NCBI GenBank assembly: GCA_905207425.1
Contig: CAJLLB010000071.1
Location: 1-9,928 of the forward strand
DNA from: an uncultured Collinsella sp.
GTDB taxonomy: Bacteria; Actinomycetota; Coriobacteriia; Coriobacteriales; Coriobacteriaceae
Direction of reading: 5' to 3'
DNA length: 9,928 nucleotides
The notes under the pieces were generated by a model, which did not search any database, was not told the origin of the DNA, and was given only the letters and a program-made list of their open reading frames with translations. The translations under genes and the position numbers were made by a program. Shown piece after piece: positions 1-6,772 of this stretch (within the stretch, counting starts at the first letter, position 1; each line of letters opens with the position of its first letter).

Positions 1-1
1 G

Positions 2-562
2 ACCCACGCCATCGAGGGCTATATCACCAAGGGCGCCTGGGAAATGACGGACATGTTCCACCTCAAGGCGATCGAGATCATCTCCCGCTCCCTGCGCAAG
101 GCCGTTTCCAACGATCCGGACGGCCGCGAGGGCATGGCCCTTGGCCAGTATGTCGCTGGCATGGGCTTCTCCAACGTTGGCCTGGGCATCGACCACGCCA
201 TGGCTCACACCCTGTCCGCTCACTACGACACCCCGCACGGCGTCGCCTGCGCCATGCTGCTGCCGATCGCCATGGAGTTCAACAAGCCGGTTTGCGCCGA
301 GCGCCTGGCCAAGGTCGCCGTCGCCATGGGCGTTGACACCACGGGCATGAGCACCGACGAGGCTGCCGATGCTGCCATCGCCGCCGTCAAGCAGCTCTCC
401 GCCGACGTGAACATCCCGCACGTCTGCGAGGCCATGAAGGCTGACGAGATCGAGGTCCTGGCCAAGGACGCCATGGCCGACGCCTGCTTCCCGGGCAACC
501 CGCGCGAGGCGACGCTCGACGACGTCATCGAGCTCTTCAAGAAGATCTGCCCGGCTGCCTAG
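2..562 (+). CDS. fucO: Iron-containing alcohol dehydrogenase, lactaldehyde reductase (FucO) type, C-terminal part
   Basis: The visible 186 residues are the C-terminal, metal-binding half of a group III Fe-dependent alcohol dehydrogenase; the N-terminal NAD-binding half lies before the window. The reading frame is open from base 2. It begins at the THAIEGY motif, whose His (visible residue 2) is a metal ligand. The family signature HAMAHTLSAHYDTPHG follows, with its two ligand histidines 14 residues apart (visible residues 65 and 79). The spans MALGQYVAGMGFSNVGLG and GNPREATLDDVIEL closely match E. coli FucO as I remember it. FucO reduces L-lactaldehyde to 1,2-propanediol with NADH in anaerobic fucose and rhamnose use. 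1,3-propanediol or butanol dehydrogenase paralogues are the main alternatives. No fucose genes are visible to confirm the substrate. The gene ends at TAG and a strong terminator follows 53 nt later. Confidence 0.85.
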   Translation, partial: THAIEGYITKGAWEMTDMFHLKAIEIISRSLRKAVSNDPDGREGMALGQYVAGMGFSNVGLGIDHAMAHTLSAHYDTPHGVACAMLLPIAMEFNKPVCAERLAKVAVAMGVDTTGMSTDEAADAAIAAVKQLSADVNIPHVCEAMKADEIEVLAKDAMADACFPGNPREATLDDVIELFKKICPAA

Positions 563-615
563 CCCAGTTTGGTGGTCCCTCGCCCGTAGGCGTATGGTCT
601 ATTGACTTGCCGCTG

Positions 616-647
616 GCCCCGCCGCGCTACGCGTGGCGGGGCTTTTT
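616..647 (+). terminator. Intrinsic terminator after the fucO-type gene
   Basis: GCCCCGCC (616-623) pairs perfectly with GGCGGGGC (635-642). The stem continues inward through 624-627 with 631-634 (one G-U pair) to a three-base loop, giving 12 bp in all. Five T residues (643-647) follow at once. Confidence 0.93.
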
Positions 648-721
648 GCGCTGCGTCGATGCCCGGAGACGGGCAAAACCAAGGCATACTGCCCGCTGCG
701 GATAGGTGGTGCACTTCCCAG

Positions 722-956
722 CGTGCATTTTTGGGAGTATTCAGCAAGCTCTTAAAAATGCATAACGTTGTGAATGGGCCGTAGTGGCCCGCTGACGCCC
801 ATCGACAGCCATTGTGGGCGGGCTATCGATGAATGGAGGGGGTTGTTGCTGAGTTTCTGCTTTGCGACAACCTGCAACACTGCTGTAACGTGTCGTTTTG
901 TCGTTCGTGATGGGGCCGTTGGGGTCCACGGTGCTGAATACTCCGTTTTTTGCACG
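722..956. repeat. Segment bounded by imperfect 25-bp inverted repeats (MITE-like or structured repeat)
   Basis: The left arm (722-746) and right arm (932-956) are inverted copies of each other: 6 outer bases (CGTGCA / TGCACG) and 13 inner bases (GGAGTATTCAGCA / TGCTGAATACTCC) match exactly. The 6 bases between are T-rich on both sides and do not pair. The left arm also forms its own hairpin, TGCATTTTT (724-732) with AAAAATGCA (754-762). Inside lies another near-perfect hairpin, ATCGACAGCC (801-810) with GGCTATCGAT (821-830), one mismatch. Open frames cross the region on both strands, but none has a credible ribosome-binding site or recognisable protein, so I read it as non-coding. It may be a short non-autonomous mobile element, or a structured intergenic repeat of this lineage. 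No target-site duplication was identified. Confidence 0.45.
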
Positions 957-1165
957 GTCCAAGGTGGGGTACCCCGAGACGAAGCAAATAGACGCCTCAT
1001 TTCTATGCAGATACCGATAGGATTTATGCAAGATTGGGATTGTAAGCCGTGCGTGTGCGCAAAATCGGCGCGAGGACGTCTGGAGGTGGCTCGGCTCCCA
1101 GGGCCTTGCACGTGCAGAACGGTTAAAATCGGGACTCGGTCTTAGTTTTGATTGGAAGGATGCAC
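957..1165 (+). other. Upstream region of the M42 peptidase gene
   Basis: No gene is apparent here. It contains the perfect palindrome GGGGTACCCC (966-975). Closer to the gene lies a second perfect 10-bp palindrome, TGCACGTGCA (1107-1116), and then a -10-like TAAAAT (1124-1129). No good -35 box sits at 16-18 bp from that hexamer, so the promoter assignment is weak. The palindrome lies where a repressor or activator could act. A GGAAGG ribosome-binding site lies at 1154-1159. Confidence 0.3.
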
Positions 1166-2209
1166 ATGGCTTCTGTAATCGATGCTTCTCTAGAGGAGAC
1201 GCTCTCCTATATCGCGGGGCAGCTTAAGATGCTGACTTCTATTGCTTCGCCTACGGGCTATACCCGTGCGGCGACTGATTATCTAATGGAAACGTTGCGC
1301 GATATGGGCTTTGGGCCCGAGCGCTCCAATAAAGGCAACGTGCTGGTTGAGCTTGGCGGCGAGGGCGAGCCGCTTGTGTTGGCGAGCCATGTCGATACCC
1401 TGGGCGCCATGGTGCGTTCCATTAAGGATAATGGCCGCCTGCGCCCCACGACGCTCGGTGGGCATCAGTGGTCTACGGCCGATGGCGAGAACTGCACCGT
1501 CTACACGCGTGACGGTAATGTCTACACGGGCGTGGTCCTCAATACCGAGCCTTCGGCGCATGTGGCCGATGAGCCGGTCAAGACCATCGAGAAGAATATG
1601 GAAATCCTGCTCGACGAGAACGTTGACAGCAAGGACGATGTGCTCGAGCTGGGTATTCAGACCGGTGACATCATCGCTATGGACCCGCGCACCACGGTGA
1701 CGGAGAGCGGATACATTAAGAGCCGCTTCCTGGACGACAAGCTGTCCGCGTCGATTCTGCTGGGTCTGGCCCGCGCCGTTGCTGACGGCGAGGTGTCGCT
1801 TTCGCGCAAGGTGTCGCTGCTCTTTACGGTGTACGAGGAGGTCGGCCACGGCGGTGCCTTTGTGCCGGCCGACACGCGCGAGATGATCAGCGTGGACATG
1901 GGCTGCGTGGGCGACGACCTGGGCTGCACCGAGCGCATGGTTTCGATTTGCGCTAAGGATTCGGGCGGTCCGTACAACTACGACCTGGTAACCACGCTGT
2001 CCAACATCGCGCGCGAGCTGGAGCTCGATTACGCCATCGATGTGTACCCGCACTATGGCTCCGACGTCGAGGCCACGCTCTCGGCCGGCTACGACATTCG
2101 CCATGGTCTGATCGGCCCCGGCGTGTACGCGAGCCACAACTACGAGCGCAGCCACATCGACGGCGTGCGCAATACCTACGAGCTGGTTCGCGCCTACGTT
2201 CAGCGCTAG
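1166..2209 (+). CDS. M42-family metallo-aminopeptidase (FrvX / glutamyl aminopeptidase-like)
   Basis: A 347-aa cytoplasmic peptidase of the M42 (tetrahedral aminopeptidase) family. Family members are di-metal enzymes that trim short peptides from the N terminus, usually as large homo-oligomers. Visible active-site motifs in order: SHVDTLGAM with metal ligands H75 and D77; RFLDDK with the metal-bridging Asp (D190/D191); YEEVGHGG with the catalytic base E224 and ligand E225; SVDMG with D244; and YASHNYERSH with the final His (H324 or H330). The segment between about residues 82 and 185 is the inserted dimerisation/PDZ-like domain. Start choice: ATG 1166 lies 6 nt after GGAAGG (1154-1159). The in-frame TTG at 1148 and ATG at 1160 are upstream of or abut that site and are less likely. 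It is transcribed alone, closed by the terminator at 2243. Substrate preference cannot be read from the sequence. Confidence 0.9.
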   Translation: MASVIDASLEETLSYIAGQLKMLTSIASPTGYTRAATDYLMETLRDMGFGPERSNKGNVLVELGGEGEPLVLASHVDTLGAMVRSIKDNGRLRPTTLGGHQWSTADGENCTVYTRDGNVYTGVVLNTEPSAHVADEPVKTIEKNMEILLDENVDSKDDVLELGIQTGDIIAMDPRTTVTESGYIKSRFLDDKLSASILLGLARAVADGEVSLSRKVSLLFTVYEEVGHGGAFVPADTREMISVDMGCVGDDLGCTERMVSICAKDSGGPYNYDLVTTLSNIARELELDYAIDVYPHYGSDVEATLSAGYDIRHGLIGPGVYASHNYERSHIDGVRNTYELVRAYVQR

Positions 2210-2242
2210 GGGAGTAGCTTGCGACTCGGCTGACCAATCGCT

Positions 2243-2268
2243 AAGGCCCGATTTCTCGGGCCTTTTTT
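2243..2268 (+). terminator. Intrinsic terminator after the M42 peptidase
   Basis: AAGGCCCG (2243-2250) pairs perfectly with CGGGCCTT (2257-2264) around the loop ATTTCT. It runs into six T residues (2263-2268). Confidence 0.93.
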
Positions 2269-2271
2269 CGT

Positions 2272-2347
2272 TTTGGGTTGTTTAGTATTATGATGTATGT
2301 AATCTATTAACTAAACGTTTAAATTACTTAACGTGGTGATGCGGTGT
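2272..2347 (+). promoter_or_regulatory. AT-rich, palindrome-containing promoter region of the HTH-kinase gene
   Basis: Base composition drops sharply here compared with both neighbours. GTTTAGT (2280-2286) is an inverted repeat of ACTAAAC (2310-2316) with 23 nt between. The second half overlaps a perfect palindrome, TAAACGTTTA (2312-2321). -10-like hexamers occur (TGTAAT 2298-2303, TATTAA 2305-2310), with TTGTTT (2278-2283) as a possible -35, but no pair has ideal spacing. Since the downstream protein has an N-terminal HTH, these dyads are candidate self-regulatory operators; that link is inference. Confidence 0.4.
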
Positions 2348-3721
2348 ATGGATACGTCTGAGTACTTGTCTATGGGTGATGCTGCCCGCCTGCTGGGCGT
2401 TACGAAAGCCCGCATATCTCAACTTGCCTCATCGGGAACGCTCGCGTGCGATATTGTGGGCGGACGGAAGATGGTCGAGTACAATTCCGCGGTCGCTTAT
2501 CAAAAGGTCCGCAAACGTGGACGCCGTCCTGCGGCCGATGTGGGGCGCAAGTTTACGCTGATGTCCGTCGATTACGAGGTTGCGCGTGTCTCATTTGATC
2601 CGACGCGTGAGTTTCCCTTCGAAATCGCCGAGGTACTCGATGAGCAGAGGATGCCGTTTGGCACGTGCTCGAGCTCTTCTCCTACGGTGAATAAACGGGA
2701 GCTCAACGTGTGGTGGAGCCATCGGTCGGTGCCCGATGTTCGTCCCGGACTCGTCTCGCGCTATCGCGAACTGGGAATTGCCTGTGGCATCGAGGTTCCG
2801 GTTCGGTGCCTGGGCCTCTCGCTTTCTGATTGTTATTGGCTGCGGCCGACCGATTGCACCGAACTTAAATGGCGAAACATCAATTACTTTGAGAACGAAT
2901 TTGAGCGATCGGCGCCCGAAGAGCGTTCGGGTTGGCTGGAAGGCATCGGTCTTAAAAATCCCGACAACACATCCGAGGGCGAGCTTCCTAAATCGTGGAT
3001 GATTCGCAACGGTGTTCGCGTTCTGGTCAAGGGGTGCGGCATGGACGACCAACGGCCCTTTAACGAGGCGGTTGCAACGGCTCTGCATCGTCGCTTGCTG
3101 TCGGAGGGCGAGTTTGTTCCTTATACGGTTGAGCGGATGTTCGATGGCCCTGTGTGTCTGTGCGACGACTTTCTAGACGGCCGCGAGGAATATGTTCCGG
3201 CTGTTTACGTTAAGAACGCCCTTGGCGGCCAGCGAGGAAGCTCGACGTACGACCGGTACTGCCGCTACCTCGGCAAGCATGGTGTCGATGAGGCCGCTGT
3301 GAGAAGGTCTATGTCGCAGATGATTGTCTGCGATGCCCTTTTGGCCAACAGCGACCGCCATTGGCGAAACTTCGGCATCATCCGCAATGTCGACACCCTG
3401 GAGATAAGGCCTGCTCCGCTGTTCGATAGCGGCAACTGCCTATGGTACAACGTGCCAACTGCCGTGCTCGCAGCTGGTGAGTTTGGGTTTTCCGCTAAGC
3501 CGTTTGGGCCCGACCCTTCCGTCCAGCTGGCGCTTGCGGACTCACTCGATTGGTTCGATTCATCGCGGCTCAACGGATTTGTTGATGAGGCAATCGAGAT
3601 TCTTTCGCAGAGCGAATGGGCGACGGCGGAGGGTCGACTCGAGGCCATTCGCCGCGGCCTCGAGCGTCGCGTAATCGAGGTTAGTGCCGCTGTTGAGGTG
3701 CTTCGGCACGTGCAGCGATAA
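2348..3721 (+). CDS. Helix-turn-helix / HipA-like kinase fusion protein
   Basis: A 457-aa protein of two parts. Residues 5-50 form an excisionase/MerR-like helix-turn-helix (YLSMGDAARLLGVTKARISQ, then a short wing), followed by a basic KRGRRP tail (57-61) resembling an AT-hook core. The rest matches a HipA-related Ser/Thr kinase family that I recall from Clostridia. Landmarks: WWSHRSVP (122-129), the GLSLSDCYWLRP block (156-167), NTSEGELPKSW (207-217, glycine-rich loop region), LVKG with the likely ATP-binding K228, FNEAV with E240, NSDRHWRNFG (334-343) with catalytic D336 and N341, and LFDSG with Mg-binding D360. HipA relatives phosphorylate translation factors or other host proteins and act as toxins, usually with a separate HTH antitoxin. 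No separate antitoxin gene is adjacent. The start is uncertain: ATG 2348, ATG 2339 and GTG 2333 are in frame; 2348 follows GGTGAT at 2335-2340. Function as a toxin is unproven. Confidence 0.75.
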   Translation: MDTSEYLSMGDAARLLGVTKARISQLASSGTLACDIVGGRKMVEYNSAVAYQKVRKRGRRPAADVGRKFTLMSVDYEVARVSFDPTREFPFEIAEVLDEQRMPFGTCSSSSPTVNKRELNVWWSHRSVPDVRPGLVSRYRELGIACGIEVPVRCLGLSLSDCYWLRPTDCTELKWRNINYFENEFERSAPEERSGWLEGIGLKNPDNTSEGELPKSWMIRNGVRVLVKGCGMDDQRPFNEAVATALHRRLLSEGEFVPYTVERMFDGPVCLCDDFLDGREEYVPAVYVKNALGGQRGSSTYDRYCRYLGKHGVDEAAVRRSMSQMIVCDALLANSDRHWRNFGIIRNVDTLEIRPAPLFDSGNCLWYNVPTAVLAAGEFGFSAKPFGPDPSVQLALADSLDWFDSSRLNGFVDEAIEILSQSEWATAEGRLEAIRRGLERRVIEVSAAVEVLRHVQR

Positions 3722-3729
3722 ACCTGCGG

Positions 3730-4830
3730 CTACTTAAGTGCGCCGGTCACCGTACCGCCGCCGAGGACGATGTCGCCGCGGTAGACTACAACGGCTTGGC
3801 CGGGGGCGATGGCGCGCTGCGGCTCGTCAAAAGTTAGCAGCATTTGTCCGTCGGCGTCACGCGTAAGGGTCGCTGCCTGGTCTTTCTGACGGTAGCGGTA
3901 CTTGGCACCTACGCGAATGCCGCCGGCATCCAGCTCGGCCTCCATGCGTGCGTCCGGCGCGCTCCAGATCCACTCATCGGCCGTGAGGGCGGCGGCGGTC
4001 AGGTCCTCGGCCTCGCCCAGATGCACGGTGTTGTTGGCGGCGTCGACGCCCGTCACATACACGGGATGCGCCATCGCGACGCCCAGGCCTTTGCGCTGGC
4101 CGATGGTGTAGCGCAGCGCGCCATTGTGGCGCCCGACCACGCTGCCGTCGCGCCACACAATGTCGCCCGGTGCAGCGGGATGTCCGCAGCGGCGCTCGAT
4201 ATAGCCCGCGTAGTCACCGTCTGGAATAAAGCAGATGTCCTCGCTTTCGGCCTTCTGGGCGTTGGTAAAGCCCTGCTCGGCGGCTATGCGGCGCACGTCG
4301 CGCTCCTTGTCCAGGCCTGCCAGTGGAAAGATCGTGTGCGCCAGGCGCTCCTGCGTAAGCGAATACAAAAAGTAGCTTTGGTCCTTTTTGGGGTCTTCGC
4401 CGCGATGTAGCTGCCAGGTGCCGTCTGCCGCCTGGCTTGTTTTGGCGTAATGTCCCGTGGCGATGTAGTCGCAGCCCATATCCAGCGTCGCATCGAGCAG
4501 CGCGCCAAACTTAATATGGCGGTTGCAGATGATGCACGGGTTGGGCGTCAACCCCTCCTGATAGGCAGTCACGAAGCGCTCGATAACGTTGCGGTCGAAG
4601 GTCTGCTGCAGGTCGAGCACATGGTGGGGTATCCCCAGGCGCTCGGCGACGGCCTTTGCATCGGCGATGTCGCGGTCGACCTTACTCATGCCCGTGGCGG
4701 GGTCGGGTGCGGGGCGGGTGAGGCGCATGGTGGCGCCGACGCATTCGTAGCCCTGGCTTTTGAGCAGGTACGCGGTCACGCTGGAATCGACGCCGCCGCT
4801 CATGGCGACGAGCACGCGCTTGTTGTGCAT
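3730..4830 (-). CDS. mnmA: tRNA-specific 2-thiouridylase MnmA
   Basis: A 366-aa cytoplasmic enzyme, full family length, that thiolates U34 at the wobble position of tRNA Lys, Glu and Gln. It uses ATP and a persulfide sulfur derived from cysteine. Visible motifs: the PP-loop SGGVDSS (11-17); NPCIICNRHIKFG with the catalytic Cys at 102 (a further Cys at 99); ATGHYA (124-129); the KDQSYFL motif (149-155); and SEDICFIP with the persulfide Cys 200. The C-terminal beta-barrel (from about 285) ends in GQAVVVYRGDIVLGGG. AAGGAG lies 9 nt before the ATG. A strong intrinsic terminator ends just 30 nt upstream, so any promoter must overlap or precede it. The gene converges with the HTH-kinase gene with 8 nt between the stops, and no terminator fits in that gap. 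Confidence 0.96.
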   Translation of the reverse strand: MHNKRVLVAMSGGVDSSVTAYLLKSQGYECVGATMRLTRPAPDPATGMSKVDRDIADAKAVAERLGIPHHVLDLQQTFDRNVIERFVTAYQEGLTPNPCIICNRHIKFGALLDATLDMGCDYIATGHYAKTSQAADGTWQLHRGEDPKKDQSYFLYSLTQERLAHTIFPLAGLDKERDVRRIAAEQGFTNAQKAESEDICFIPDGDYAGYIERRCGHPAAPGDIVWRDGSVVGRHNGALRYTIGQRKGLGVAMAHPVYVTGVDAANNTVHLGEAEDLTAAALTADEWIWSAPDARMEAELDAGGIRVGAKYRYRQKDQAATLTRDADGQMLLTFDEPQRAIAPGQAVVVYRGDIVLGGGTVTGALK

Positions 4831-4859
4831 GGGGAGGTTCTCCTTGGTGGCATGTGGCC

Positions 4860-4898
4860 AAAAAAGAAAAGCGGCGCGGGAGGCTGGTTCCGCGCCGC
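4860..4898 (-). terminator. Intrinsic terminator between cysK and mnmA (minus strand)
   Basis: On the minus strand, an 11-bp GC-rich stem (4898-4888 with 4881-4871, one G-U pair near the loop) closes a 6-nt loop. It is followed by TTTT, C and TTTTTT (down to 4860). It ends cysK transcription and sits only about 30 nt before the mnmA start. Confidence 0.9.
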
Positions 4899-4989
4899 AG
4901 ACATTGTAGCAAGTTCGGACGTCTCGTGGGACACCCTAACGAGATGGGCTTAGGCTGCCAGAAGAGAGGGGAGACCGGCGTGCCTTGGA

Positions 4990-5006
4990 CTCGTTCTAAG
5001 AACGAG
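4990..5006. other. Perfect 7-bp hairpin just after the cysK stop
   Basis: CTCGTTC (4990-4996) and GAACGAG (5000-5006) form a perfect stem with a TAA loop, 5 nt beyond the cysK stop codon. No T tract follows on either strand, so it is not a normal terminator. It may protect the 3' end of the mRNA. Confidence 0.4.
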
Positions 5007-5011
5007 AAGCT

Positions 5012-5950
<939 letters not shown>

Positions 5951-6008
5951 GGTGAACCTCCAAAGTGTTCAAGTTGCTGGTTGCCGTGTGGTTTCACGGT
6001 GCGTGTAG

Positions 6009-6055
6009 CAGCTAAACCCATAAACCTTATAGGTTGTTCGTTTAGCTGTTGGCAA
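6009..6055 (-). promoter_or_regulatory. cysK promoter with nested dyad operator
   Basis: Reading the minus strand, TTGCCA (6055-6050) and TATAAG (6031-6026) are -35 and -10 boxes 18 bp apart, with the cysK start about 75 nt further on. Two inverted repeats surround the -10 box. The outer one is CAGCTAAAC (6009-6017) with GTTTAGCTG (6040-6048), 9/9 bp. The inner one is AACCT (6023-6027) with AGGTT (6031-6035). Their centres coincide within 1 bp (6028.5 and 6029), a typical layout for a dimeric repressor that blocks the promoter. The neighbouring Rrf2 protein is the obvious candidate to bind; that is inference. Confidence 0.6.
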
Positions 6056-6139
6056 GCATAGTAGACACTAAAGCCTAGTAATGCAATAGGAAATAGAAGA
6101 TTATTACGAGTCGATTAACCATCTTGACCGGAACGGGTA

Positions 6140-6167
6140 TTTTCAAACCCATTTTTTCGGCTAGAAT
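6140..6167 (+). promoter_or_regulatory. Possible promoter of the Rrf2 regulator gene
   Basis: TAGAAT (6162-6167) is a plausible -10 box, with a weak TTTTCA (6140-6145) 16 bp upstream. The start codon follows at 6204. Confidence 0.3.
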
Positions 6168-6203
6168 TTCAACGGACTAAAAGACCGAAAGGCAGCACTA
6201 TAT

Positions 6204-6632
6204 ATGTTGGTTTCTACTAAGGGCAGGTACGCCCTGCGCGTTATGGTCGATCTGGCCGAGCACCAGGCGGCCGGTCGCATCCCGCTCAAAGAGATCGCGG
6301 CGCGACAGGGGATTTCCGAGAAATATCTCGAGAACATCTTGGCTACGCTCGTGCGCGCCAACATGCTTTCGGGCATGCGTGGCAAGGGCGGCGGCTATGT
6401 GCTCACGCGTCCGCCCGAGCAGTACACGGTGGGCGAGATCTTGCGCCTGACCGAGGGCAGTCTGGCGCCGGTCGCCTGCCTGGATGGCGACTGCAAGGGC
6501 TGCTCGCGCTCGGATGAGTGCCCCACGCTCGACGTGTGGAAGAACCTGGACAAGCTCATCAACGACTACCTCGACGGCGTGACGCTCGATCAACTTGTCG
6601 CTCCCAACCATGGCTACGACTACGTCATCTAG
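6204..6632 (+). CDS. Rrf2-family transcriptional regulator (IscR/CymR-like), cysteine-rich
   Basis: A 142-aa Rrf2-family winged-helix regulator. The N terminus MLVSTKGRYALRVMVDLA is the family hallmark. The recognition helix region is GISEKYLENILATL (36-49) and the wing is KGGGYVLTRP (61-70). A loop from 92 to 106 carries four cysteines (C92, C97, C100, C106) in ACLDGDCKGC and SDECPTL. Three cysteines in this loop bind a [2Fe-2S] cluster in IscR; CymR, the cysteine-metabolism repressor of Firmicutes, lacks them. The sequence therefore suggests an Fe-S-sensing protein. Position suggests control of sulfur metabolism: the gene is divergent from cysK across 253 bp holding a dyad-rich cysK promoter. 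A weak AAAGG lies about 11 nt before the ATG. No isc or suf genes are visible here. Whether it senses Fe-S status, redox or cysteine supply is open. Confidence 0.9.
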   Translation: MLVSTKGRYALRVMVDLAEHQAAGRIPLKEIAARQGISEKYLENILATLVRANMLSGMRGKGGGYVLTRPPEQYTVGEILRLTEGSLAPVACLDGDCKGCSRSDECPTLDVWKNLDKLINDYLDGVTLDQLVAPNHGYDYVI

Positions 6633-6637
6633 CCCAC

Positions 6638-6668
6638 CTGCCATTTGGGGACGGGGTGGAAATGGTAG
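6638..6668. repeat. Hairpin presenting a TTGGGGACGG motif
   Basis: CTGCCATTT (6638-6646) pairs with AAATGGTAG (6660-6668), 9 bp with one G-U pair, around a 13-nt loop starting GGGGACGG. The 10-mer TTGGGGACGG (6645-6654) recurs at 7822-7831 and, inverted, at 7883-7892 in the larger repeat, so this may be a short relic or relative of the same repeat family. Confidence 0.35.
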
Positions 6669-6699
6669 ATTTTCTTGCCCTCTGAGGATTGACAAATAA

Positions 6700-6736
6700 G
6701 AAGGCCGCCCATTTTTGCGATGGGCGGCCTTCGTTT
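6700..6736. terminator. Bidirectional terminator between convergent genes
   Basis: A perfect 13-bp stem, 6700-6712 (GAAGGCCGCCCAT) with 6720-6732 (ATGGGCGGCCTTC), closes a 7-nt loop. TTTT follows on the plus strand after one G. On the minus strand the stem is followed by the T-rich run TTATTTGTC. It serves the Rrf2 gene (plus) and the membrane-protein gene (minus), which converge here. Confidence 0.9.
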
Positions 6737-6772
6737 TGGGCTGTTGAGACGGACACGGTCGGAATGGCCGTT

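Noticed and set aside
774..1145. A 123-codon open frame on the plus strand, and overlapping frames on the minus strand (741-1031, 752-1111)
   Set aside because: None has a ribosome-binding site, recognisable motifs or natural-looking composition, and they overlap on opposite strands across the inverted-repeat element.
1283..2155. A 290-codon minus-strand frame inside the M42 peptidase gene
   Set aside because: It is antisense to a gene with a complete set of active-site motifs. Long antisense frames are expected in GC-rich DNA, and its protein lacks any known pattern.
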